From contig JADJWN010000021.1 in the NCBI GenBank assembly GCA_016716335.1, positions 434,001-498,000 of the forward strand: a DNA stretch of 64,000 nt, written 5' to 3'. Each line of letters starts with the position of its first letter. The first letter of the stretch is position 1. This DNA is from Saprospiraceae bacterium. Lineage in GTDB: Bacteria; Bacteroidota; Bacteroidia; Chitinophagales; Saprospiraceae. A model generated the notes under the pieces. The model saw only the letters and a program-made list of their open reading frames with translations, did not search any database and was not told the origin of the DNA. Below, in pieces: positions 56,522 to 64,000 of the stretch. Both the position numbers and the translations under genes were made by a program.

Positions 56522-59179
56522 ATGCGCAAAATTTTATTCATTCTGTTTGTATTGTTTCAAAATGCCGTACTGTCACAGGTTGTGGAGGGCAAAGTTACTG
56601 ATGAAAACAATATTCCTCTGGTAGGTGTCAATGTTACAGAGAAAGGTACGTCCAATGGTACCTCAACCGATCTGGATGGATATTTCAGATTGCAGGTCCG
56701 GTCATTGAATGCTACCCTAAGTCTTAGTTATATAGGATACAGGGATGTAGAATTGAGTCTTAACGGAAGAAACTATGTCACCGTAGAAATGCAGGAAGGT
56801 CTCCTGCTTGGAGAAGTCCAGGTAGTGGGTTCGAGGAGTTTCAAACGTTCATCGACCAATTCTCCCGTTCCGGTGGACGTCATTGACCTGTCAGAGCTTT
56901 CTATCAGAAACGGACAAATTGAAATCAATCAGATACTTCAGTACGTAGCGCCTTCATTCAATGCCAGCAAGCAATCCGGCTCTGATGGGGCTGACCATAT
57001 AGATCCTGCTACATTAAGAGGTCTTGGTCCTGATCAGACCCTGGTGCTTATCAACGGTAAAAGGAGGCATCAATCCTCGCTGATTAATGTATTCGGTACC
57101 CGGGGTAGAGGAAATACAGGTACTGACCTGAATGCCATCCCTGTGGCTGCCATCAAACGGATTGAAGTACTCAGGGATGGAGCGGCAGCACAGTATGGTT
57201 CAGATGCAATCGCCGGGGTAATCAATATAGTATTGAATGATCAGACGGAAGAATTTCAGGGTAATGTCACTTACGGGCTGTACAGTACTGCTGCTCAGGG
57301 TACTTTTGATCCGGGTACACCCAATGCGGATGGTAAAAACCGTTTGTATGACAAGGATCGTGCATTGGACGGACAGACAGTGAGAATTTCAGGTAATTAT
57401 GGTATCAAACTTAGCCAAAACGGTGGATTCATCAATATGACCACTGAACTGCTGTCCAAACAAAGGACGCTGAGGCCGGGTGCGGATTTCAGGAAAGGAT
57501 TTGGCGAAGCGGCCATTGATGGATTTAATTTCATGCTGAATGCGGCTGTACCCCTGACTCAAAAGACAGAGGCTTATGCATTCGGCGGAAGAAATTTCAG
57601 GGATACGGATGCGTATGCATTCACCCGAAACAATCCCACGGAGAGAAATGTACTGAGTATCTATCCGGATGGATTTACACCCCGTATCACTTCCAATATT
57701 ACAGATGCCTCCGTATCTGCCGGTATCAGACATGAAATGTCCAACGGATGGCTGGTGGATTTCAATAATACATACGGTAAGAATAATTTCCATTATTTTA
57801 TAAAGAATACCCTGAATGCGTCGTTGCAGGGAGCATCACCCACATCCTTTGATGCCGGAGGACACAGTCTGAGTCAGAATACCAGGGGACTGGATTTTAC
57901 CAAATATTTCAGGAAAGTGATGTCAGGACTAAATGTAGCCTTCGGTACAGAGTACAGGACTGAAAATTTCCGGATTTTTGCCGGAGAGGAAGGTTCTTAT
58001 GCCACCTATGATGTAAATGGTATTGTCGTCACAAGACCCGATCAGGTTATCCCGGTAGATCCTGAAACCGGCGAACAGAGACCCGGCGGATCACAAGGCT
58101 TCCCGGGATACAGCCCTTCCAATGCAGTGGACCGAAACAGAACCAATCTTTCACTCTATGCGGATGGAGAATTGAACCTAAGCAATGCATGGATGACAAG
58201 TCTGGCATTCCGTTATGAAAACTACAGTGATTTTGGGAGCACTTTCAACTATAAGTTTGCCACAAGATATAAATTAACGGATGAGCTCGCTTTAAGAGGA
58301 GCTTTTTCAACGGGATTCAGGGCTCCCTCCTTAGCCCAGATTTACTACAATCTGAGGTTTACCAATTTTGTTGGCGGAGTAGCCAACGAAGTACTGTTGT
58401 CGCCCAATAACAGCCCTGTCACCCGGGCATTCGGCATCAGTGAGCTCAGGCAGGAAACCGCTCAAAACGCAAGTCTGGGTGTCACATATGCATCCGGTAA
58501 TTTTTCTGCCACAGTGGATGCCTACCTGATTGATGTAAAAAACAGAATAGTGCTTACCGATTATTTCGATGCTTCATCATTAGGTATCAATGTAGCATCT
58601 GCCCAGTTTTTTGCCAATGGACTGGATACGAGAACCAAAGGCCTGGATATCGTATTGAATTACAGACAACCATTGGGTAAAAACAGCCTCAATTTTGCGC
58701 TGACAGGAAATATCAACGCTATTGATATTCAGAAAATTCACAATGGTGCGTTGGATCCTGATGTATTCTTTGGTCCGAGAGAGCAGTATTTTCTCAGAGC
58801 CTCTGCACCCGATTACAAGTTTGGATTACTCAGTTCGTTTAAGTCAGATGTGATTGATTTTTCTTTGGGATTGACCAGATTCAGTGGCATTACTTTGCTT
58901 GGTTGGGAAGTGTTCGGGTCAGATGATGATTATGGAGGATTTGAAGGCGCAGCATTGGAAGCTTCCAAAGATGTTTACGATCCTGCCATGGTGGTGGATT
59001 TCAGTGCCACATGGCATATAGCTCCAAAGCTGAATTTCACTCTGGGGGCCAATAATCTTCTGAATGCCTATCCTACACAGCAGAACCCTGATGGCACTGA
59101 CTCCGGCGGATATTGGGATTCGGTACAGATGGGATTTTCGGGTGCATATTATTTCGGAAGGCTGGGATTCAGATTTTAA
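56522..59179 (+). CDS. TonB-dependent receptor
   Basis: Outer-membrane active transporter of 885 residues. Signal peptide (ILFILFVLFQNAVLSQ); N-terminal carboxypeptidase-regulatory-like domain (VVEGKVTDENNIPLVGVNVT, GTSTDLDGYFRL); plug with LRGLGPDQTLVLINGKRRH and IEVLRDGAAAQYGSDAIAG; a large barrel and the final strand GAYYFGRLGFRF. The FRAPSLAQIYY motif in the barrel is typical. Not a SusC (no SusD neighbour). Ligand unknown. Divergent from the lipoprotein-receptor operon and sharing the intergenic palindrome. Confidence 0.95.
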   Translation: MRKILFILFVLFQNAVLSQVVEGKVTDENNIPLVGVNVTEKGTSNGTSTDLDGYFRLQVRSLNATLSLSYIGYRDVELSLNGRNYVTVEMQEGLLLGEVQVVGSRSFKRSSTNSPVPVDVIDLSELSIRNGQIEINQILQYVAPSFNASKQSGSDGADHIDPATLRGLGPDQTLVLINGKRRHQSSLINVFGTRGRGNTGTDLNAIPVAAIKRIEVLRDGAAAQYGSDAIAGVINIVLNDQTEEFQGNVTYGLYSTAAQGTFDPGTPNADGKNRLYDKDRALDGQTVRISGNYGIKLSQNGGFINMTTELLSKQRTLRPGADFRKGFGEAAIDGFNFMLNAAVPLTQKTEAYAFGGRNFRDTDAYAFTRNNPTERNVLSIYPDGFTPRITSNITDASVSAGIRHEMSNGWLVDFNNTYGKNNFHYFIKNTLNASLQGASPTSFDAGGHSLSQNTRGLDFTKYFRKVMSGLNVAFGTEYRTENFRIFAGEEGSYATYDVNGIVVTRPDQVIPVDPETGEQRPGGSQGFPGYSPSNAVDRNRTNLSLYADGELNLSNAWMTSLAFRYENYSDFGSTFNYKFATRYKLTDELALRGAFSTGFRAPSLAQIYYNLRFTNFVGGVANEVLLSPNNSPVTRAFGISELRQETAQNASLGVTYASGNFSATVDAYLIDVKNRIVLTDYFDASSLGINVASAQFFANGLDTRTKGLDIVLNYRQPLGKNSLNFALTGNINAIDIQKIHNGALDPDVFFGPREQYFLRASAPDYKFGLLSSFKSDVIDFSLGLTRFSGITLLGWEVFGSDDDYGGFEGAALEASKDVYDPAMVVDFSATWHIAPKLNFTLGANNLLNAYPTQQNPDGTDSGGYWDSVQMGFSGAYYFGRLGFRF

Positions 59180-59321
59180 GGGGATGAAATGCAGGTTTAA
59201 GCCTGTATTTATTTATATCGGTACTTGATTTCACTGAGCTGTATTTTAAGAGATGCAGTCCTTCTAATTCTTTTTTCAGTTTTCCGGTCCGGAATTGTAT
59301 TTCGGTGCATGGCTAAGATGC

Positions 59322-59329
59322 TATATTTG
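59322..59329 (+). promoter_or_regulatory. -7 box for lptE
   Basis: TATATTTG matches TAnnTTTG, 25 nt before the chosen lptE start. Confidence 0.55.
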
Positions 59330-59354
59330 CATTTATAATCTTCTGAATCTGAAA

Positions 59355-59849
59355 ATGAGGGTATTTATTTGTTTTGTTGTATGGACATTGCTGCAGGGAT
59401 GTTATTCATTCAAAGGAATAGCGATTCCTCCGGATGTAAAGACATTTGTGGTTCAGGATTTTACCTTTGATGCAGGTGTACTTACAGCCCCGGGTGACCT
59501 TAATCAAAGATTTGCAGAGGCCGTCAGAACCAAAATCAGAAATGAATCCAGACTTATTCTCAATGAAAATAATCCTGATATAGAATTTTCGGGAAGCATA
59601 CGGGGATTTACCGTAATGCAGGAAGCATTGCAGGCAGGCAACACGGTGGCACTCAACCGTCTGACCATTGCTGTCAATGTGGAATTCAAAAACAATAAGG
59701 ATGAGAAGAAAAACTGGAACAAAACCTTTTCCTTTTTCCGTACTTTTGACAGTACTCAGGATTTTCTGAGTATTCAGGATGTACTCATCCGTGAAATATT
59801 TGATCAGCTCACGGAGAATGTATTCAATGAAGCATTCACGGGATGGTAA
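59355..59849 (+). CDS. lptE: LptE family LPS-assembly lipoprotein
   Basis: 164-residue lipoprotein from ATG 59355 (MRVFICFVVWTLLQGCYSFK, lipobox LQGC). The remainder, FAEAVRTKIRNESRLIL, IEFSGSIRGFTV and NRLTIAVNVEFKNNKDEKKN, matches the Bacteroidota LptE/YdbT-like family that plugs LptD and inserts LPS in the outer membrane. The frame opens at 59295 but the longer start would hide the signal peptide. Fits the presence of kdsA. Neighbours are not other lpt genes. Confidence 0.9.
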   Translation: MRVFICFVVWTLLQGCYSFKGIAIPPDVKTFVVQDFTFDAGVLTAPGDLNQRFAEAVRTKIRNESRLILNENNPDIEFSGSIRGFTVMQEALQAGNTVALNRLTIAVNVEFKNNKDEKKNWNKTFSFFRTFDSTQDFLSIQDVLIREIFDQLTENVFNEAFTGW

Positions 59850-59880
59850 TATATCATGCCATAATTGCAGTTGAATGTTT

Positions 59881-60600
59881 TCACATAAAGAGATAAAAAT
59901 CTTTGGTTAGCCCTACATAGCTGTCGGAATACTTATCAGGCTGATTCACATCATGTATGGTCAGACTATCTTCTATCAAAGTTTTTTCGGTGAGTCCCAG
60001 TCGCATCAGACTTCGTTCAACCGGTCGTCCTGCCTTACTGTGTACATAAGTGATTTTTTCGGGATATAATTTTTTTTCGAGCGCTGCTTTTTGAAATAAA
60101 ATGGATTCTGCATAGGGCAATATGACGTCCAGATGACCTTCAGGTGTCAACAAATTGAGTGCAGTATCAATCAGCGTATCATGAGGAAGCTGCTGTGCAT
60201 GTCTGGCCAGAGCCTTGCCGGCATGGCCCGGTCTGGTTCCATTCGTGAAAAAGGCGGATTGGATATGACAAGGTCAAACTTCTGATGGAGATGCCTTGAC
60301 AAAATCCTGCACGCTGAAATGAAGAGCTGAGAGTCGGGTACTGAAGGGAGAATGGCTGAAATTATAGTATGCAGTCTCTGCGGCGGTCTGATCAATATCT
60401 ATGGCCGTCACTTCAGCATCCGGATTGCGGTATGCGGCCATCATGGCAATTACTCCGGTTCCCGTACCTACATCCAGTATCCGTTTTTTGCCTGACATAT
60501 CCGACCATGCACCCAAGAGCACGCCATCCGTATTGACCCGCATGGTACATACACCCTGATGTACCTCAAAACATTTGAACCTGAAGACGTCGCCCTGCAT
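59881..60600 (-). CDS. tRNA1(Val) adenine-N6 methyltransferase-like (TrmN6, two frameshifts)
   Basis: Class I SAM-dependent methyltransferase of the TrmN6/YfiC family. N-terminal frame: MQGDVFRFKCFEVHQGVCTM, TDGVLLGAW, SAM motif LDVGTGTGVIAMM; the catalytic N6 motif is SNPPFF. Two indels break it: near 60278-60283 (2 nt lost; junction reads PSEKFDLVISNPP) and at 60248-60252 (one base lost; restored reading FTNGTRPGHAGKAL). The C-terminal frame ends SYVGLTKDFYLFM. Restored length, about 240 residues, is normal. Modifies A37 of tRNA-Val in E. coli. Confidence 0.85.
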
Positions 60601-60633
60601 CCTGAACGATACAGAATAAGTTTTTATGCCTGC

Positions 60634-62560
60634 TTATTTAATCAGCACATTATCTATCCCATAGGTAGTGGTATTGGTGGCACTCGAACCCACATATTTG
60701 GAATGCTACTCTTGCCTTACTGCCAAAACTTTTTATGTCCACATTTCCGGAGGCGACTCTTTCGTAGTTGGCATTGGTTTTTCCGGCCAGTTTTGGATTG
60801 AGTTGGGTCCAGTTGGTGGTAGTGACATCACCCGTAAAGTTGGAAGTAGCCCAAACGGTCAGCCCGTCATGTACATAAAAAGCCATTTCTGAATCGAAGG
60901 TAAGGGTAGAGTGCTTGGTAGCATCTACTTCCGGAGTCACCAGCCAGCATTCCCGGTTGGGGCTTGCGTCCTGAAATGACCGTGCTTCTGCAAATCCATC
61001 TCCCTGAAAGGACTTTTTGACCCATTTGCCGGTGCCTACAACAGCCACATTGAGCCATCCGGGTAAATTAATATCCTGATTGTCTGTAAGTCCGTTGAAA
61101 TTTTCATTGATACCTCCGGTGGGCGGATCTACCGGTGGCTGACCGCCTGTCACATCAGAGGTGTTTCTGATCTGAATCTGCGGGTTGTTGAATCTTGAGA
61201 CAATCCCTGTCACATTGACCTTACCGGTCGGTAATGCTGTACCTGCAAAAGAGGCGGAAGATCTGGTAAATAAGATGGCTGTCCCGGTACCATCTGCGAT
61301 GGTGATGTTACCTCCGTTGGAACCATAGGTAGCACCCCCGGAGAGCTCTGCATTTTTGATGATAGCCAGAGTAGATTCAAAAGCTTTATTGCCCAGTTGG
61401 CTTACTGTAATTTCTCTTGGAGTCGGCAGTACTCCATCTCCTACTACAGAAAGGTTGGCATTGGGTAAAGTGGCCAATTGAAGCAGTCCGCTGAATTCAC
61501 TCATAGTAGCTCCTGAAAGCAATACTCGTACTTCTTTGCCTAAAGGTACGTTGTGATTGGAAGAAAATCTCAAGACAATCCCTGATTGATCATCCTGAAT
61601 GACCATGTTCTGGCCCACAATATTACCGGTAGAAGCATCCGATATGACTACTCCCTGCACAAATCCAGCCGGAGGAGTGGTGGTGCCATTACTGAATAAG
61701 CTTCTCAGCTCGGATACTCTGACTCTGTTGCCTGCCGACTGTTCTATACATCTTTTGCCTGTAAAATCCAGATCCCGGGTATCTCTGATAAAAAGCTGAG
61801 CCGCATTTCTGAAGTAGCTGTACACAGCCACGATTTTGCCATTGCCCTGTGGGACGATTTGTCCTGCAAATTCAGCAAAACCACTGTTTCGGAGTACAAT
61901 TTCATTTCCTGAACAGTTAGTCAGGGTGTGATTGACAGAAAGCGGATTGACCGGATTATTGTCCGCATAAGTAGTGGTAGGGGTGGCGGTTTTAAATTCA
62001 AAACCTTCCATTTCGATCAGAGTATTAAATAATTCAGGTTTTAAATCTGAAAAATTTACCTTTCTGGGTGTCACACTCAATCCGCTTTTACCGGTAAAAA
62101 ACAGGGTTTTGATCAGTCCGGCAGGAATTCTTGCCACTCTGCCCTGAGAAGCAGCATCAGGAGCTGCTCCAAGTGTAGGCAATCCCTCATACAGCCCAAT
62201 GTAGAGGTCTTTGAGGTATATATAGACTCCTTGTCCGACCGGGTATTTGGCATGAAGGTCTGTTTCGTCTATACTTACAGAGATTCCTCTGTCACCGTTC
62301 AGATCTTTAACAATCAGGGTTTTGTAAAAATTACCTGATTTATCATCAGCTACCACCACTACCTCGATATATTTTTCCAGATTGATTTTGACGGCTTCAT
62401 TGGCTTTGATGAGATTGATCACTTCAGTGAGGCTTACTATTTTGTCCGGAGTGATATTGGCAAAGGGAGTTTCCGGCTTGTCAAAATCTCCTTTGAGGCA
62501 AGCCTGAAAAGTAAGTATGAATATAAGGAATGCTGAAAATGAGAATTTACTGAAATTCAT
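60634..62560 (-). CDS. DUF5689-domain lipoprotein
   Basis: About 640 residues with lipobox FQAC (signal FSFSAFLIFILTFQAC), DUF5689-type OB-fold repeats (KYIEVVVVADDKSGNFYKTL; VRVSELRSLFSNGTTTPPAG; NKAFESTLAIIKNAEL) and a C-terminal choice-of-anchor-J-like jelly roll (NFNGLTDNQDINLPGWLN, CWLVTPEVDATKHSTLTF). An extra base at 60700-60701 shifts the end; the restored tail reads FKYVGSSATNTTTYGIDNVL and stops at 60634. Lies 18 nt after a TonB receptor gene, so the two are probably a surface receptor pair. Confidence 0.88.
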
Positions 62561-62578
62561 AAGAAGAAAATTATGTTT

Positions 62579-64000
62579 TTAAAATCTAAGTGCAATGTTG
62601 AGGTTGTAGTTGGTTCCGAAGGCATAAAAATATCTCGGCGGGAATCTATCCACATTTTTATCCCTGTAATCAAATCTGAGCTGTTCAAATCCGCCCGTAA
62701 CAAAGGATTTGTTGTTGAGAATATTGGAGATGTTCAGATTGACATTCAGGAAATACTTTCTTTTAATTCTCCAGGATTTGCCGCCGAAGAGGTCCACAGT
62801 GTAAGCTCCTGGTAATCTTTCCTGAGCAATGATTCTGTTGAATAAATCAGCCTGTTCTACAGGATTGACGGATTCGACACCAGCCTGTGTCCGACGGTCC
62901 GGATTGAAGTCCAGCCAGTTATTGCCAAAGACATTCAGGTTCAGATTGACAAACCAGAAATGCTTGCTGTTGTAATTGATGCCGAAGGTTCCTGCTGACT
63001 GGGGTGTACCCGGCACATAATAATTATTGATAAAAACAGTACGTCCCTCTACCAGATTTTCTGCACTGTTGTCTCTGGCTATGGTGGCAGTAGGTCTTGA
63101 AGTGTAGTGATATTCACCCACCGATCCTGCAAGGGTAAGAGATATAGCTGTGGTGACACGGGCTTCGACACCTGCCTCTACTCCGGTATGTCTTTTACTG
63201 ATACCGTTCATTACATAGTTTACAAATGTGCGCTCTTCATCATGATAAAATACATTGCTGTTGATCTGATCCTTGAAATCGGTGTAAAAGGCGGAAATCC
63301 GGCCTTTTAGCTTGGGATAACGCAATACATAGGAAATTTCGGCAGCTGTAATTTTTTCATTGGTCAGGTCTTTGACCACTTCGTTACGGGTACGTGGAGA
63401 CACAAATGCTTCTCTGGCAAAAGGAGCCCTCGTCCTGTAGGAACCATTGGCCACTATGTAATTACGACCATCTATTTTGTAGGTGACCCCAGCCTTGAGT
63501 CCGTAATTGAAGAAACTGTGTTTTTCAGAATCTCCGAAGGAATCATCCGGAAATACGCCAACCCTGGTATATCCCCTTCTGAAGAATGATTGCTGTGCAA
63601 GATTGACAGCAGCAAAAATATCCCATTTGTTGCCCAGCCATACCCCTTGCGTCCATGCTGAGGCACGGTCTGTGATGATATCAAAATTGTAACCAAAAAT
63701 ATCTCCTTCTTTCAATATCCTGTTGGGATTATTGAGGTCGTTTTGTCTGGCATCATCATTATTGGGAAAGTCTCTAAGGGCAAATCTGTTGAAGTCAATG
63801 TAAAAGTCCGCTCCCAGCAGGTCATCCACACGGCGGTAGTTATGTACTTTTTCACTCAGATACTGCAACCCACCTGTCAGTGAGAAATTGGGAGATATTG
63901 CAGTATTGAAAATGGTGTTGAAATTAATCTTCTGATTATCAAAGTGTTCTTCTTCCACGATGTAGGCAGCCAGTTTTCCGGATACACTGTTGCCGGGTAT
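62579..64000 (-). CDS. TonB-dependent receptor, C-terminal part (runs off right edge)
   Basis: The frame is open to the window edge; the visible 474 residues are barrel strands with characteristic turns: FLSEKVHNYRRVDDLLG-type loops, KYFLNVNLNISNILNNKSFV, and the terminal strand YAFGTNYNLNIALRF. The plug and signal peptide lie outside the window. It is co-directional with the DUF5689 lipoprotein gene, 18 nt apart. Ligand unknown; the pairing resembles SusC-SusD logic though neither protein is a Sus homologue by sight. Confidence 0.92.
   Translation of the reverse strand: MPGNSVSGKLAAYIVEEEHFDNQKINFNTIFNTAISPNFSLTGGLQYLSEKVHNYRRVDDLLGADFYIDFNRFALRDFPNNDDARQNDLNNPNRILKEGDIFGYNFDIITDRASAWTQGVWLGNKWDIFAAVNLAQQSFFRRGYTRVGVFPDDSFGDSEKHSFFNYGLKAGVTYKIDGRNYIVANGSYRTRAPFAREAFVSPRTRNEVVKDLTNEKITAAEISYVLRYPKLKGRISAFYTDFKDQINSNVFYHDEERTFVNYVMNGISKRHTGVEAGVEARVTTAISLTLAGSVGEYHYTSRPTATIARDNSAENLVEGRTVFINNYYVPGTPQSAGTFGINYNSKHFWFVNLNLNVFGNNWLDFNPDRRTQAGVESVNPVEQADLFNRIIAQERLPGAYTVDLFGGKSWRIKRKYFLNVNLNISNILNNKSFVTGGFEQLRFDYRDKNVDRFPPRYFYAFGTNYNLNIALRF

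Overview
The window comes from a member of the Bacteroidota, most likely of the Saprospiria type. The evidence is: Bacteroidota -7 promoter boxes (TAnnTTTG) before many genes; a PorP/SprF protein and several secreted proteins with type IX secretion (T9SS) C-terminal sorting domains; three TonB-dependent receptors; a tmRNA whose tag reads GDRNFALAA; and close similarity of the housekeeping proteins to that phylum. I assign no species.

Layout. 0-5 kb: an unknown partial gene, an MFS transporter, recN (split), rpmI-rplT and tmRNA. 5-17.8 kb: topA, a broken secreted protein, a phosphoribosyltransferase, a membrane Fe-S protein, an RRM protein, proC, an Lrp regulator, a TraB protein, a T9SS subtilase, tadA and guaB (split). 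17.8-29.6 kb: a candidate structured RNA, a T9SS type B PKD protein, glgP, kdsA, a patatin interrupted by a T-free tract, a T9SS cyanophycinase-like protein, two tRNA-Leu genes, a CDF transporter, a YebC protein and a TIM-barrel protein. 29.65-31.62 kb: a tandem array of four ~450 bp units downstream of the initiator tRNA-fMet gene. Each unit carries a GIY-YIG nuclease ORF, a tRNA-like 3' half and a copy of the tRNA terminator. 31.7-48.9 kb: mpl-like ligase, a large BNR/LamG protein, PAP2, a TonB-like protein, an NlpC/P60 protein, porP, RluA, GT2, ribF, mrp-nifU-pyrF, glgC and a MazEF pair. 49-64 kb: a PLP enzyme, a large T9SS protein, a TonB receptor with a His/Asp-rich lipoprotein behind a perfect palindrome, another TonB receptor, lptE, a tRNA methyltransferase, a DUF5689 lipoprotein and a receptor running off the right edge.

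How the genes fit together. Much of the window is envelope biology: T9SS cargo, outer-membrane import, LPS (kdsA, lptE) and peptidoglycan recycling. glgP and glgC belong to glycogen turnover. mrp, nifU and pyrF are closely spaced.

More than a dozen conserved genes, including guaB, ribF, recN and glgC, are split by 1-2 nt indels, mostly in homopolymers or dinucleotide repeats. I read most of these as sequence errors rather than decay, and annotate such genes across their full span. The most interesting object is the tRNA-fMet/GIY-YIG array.
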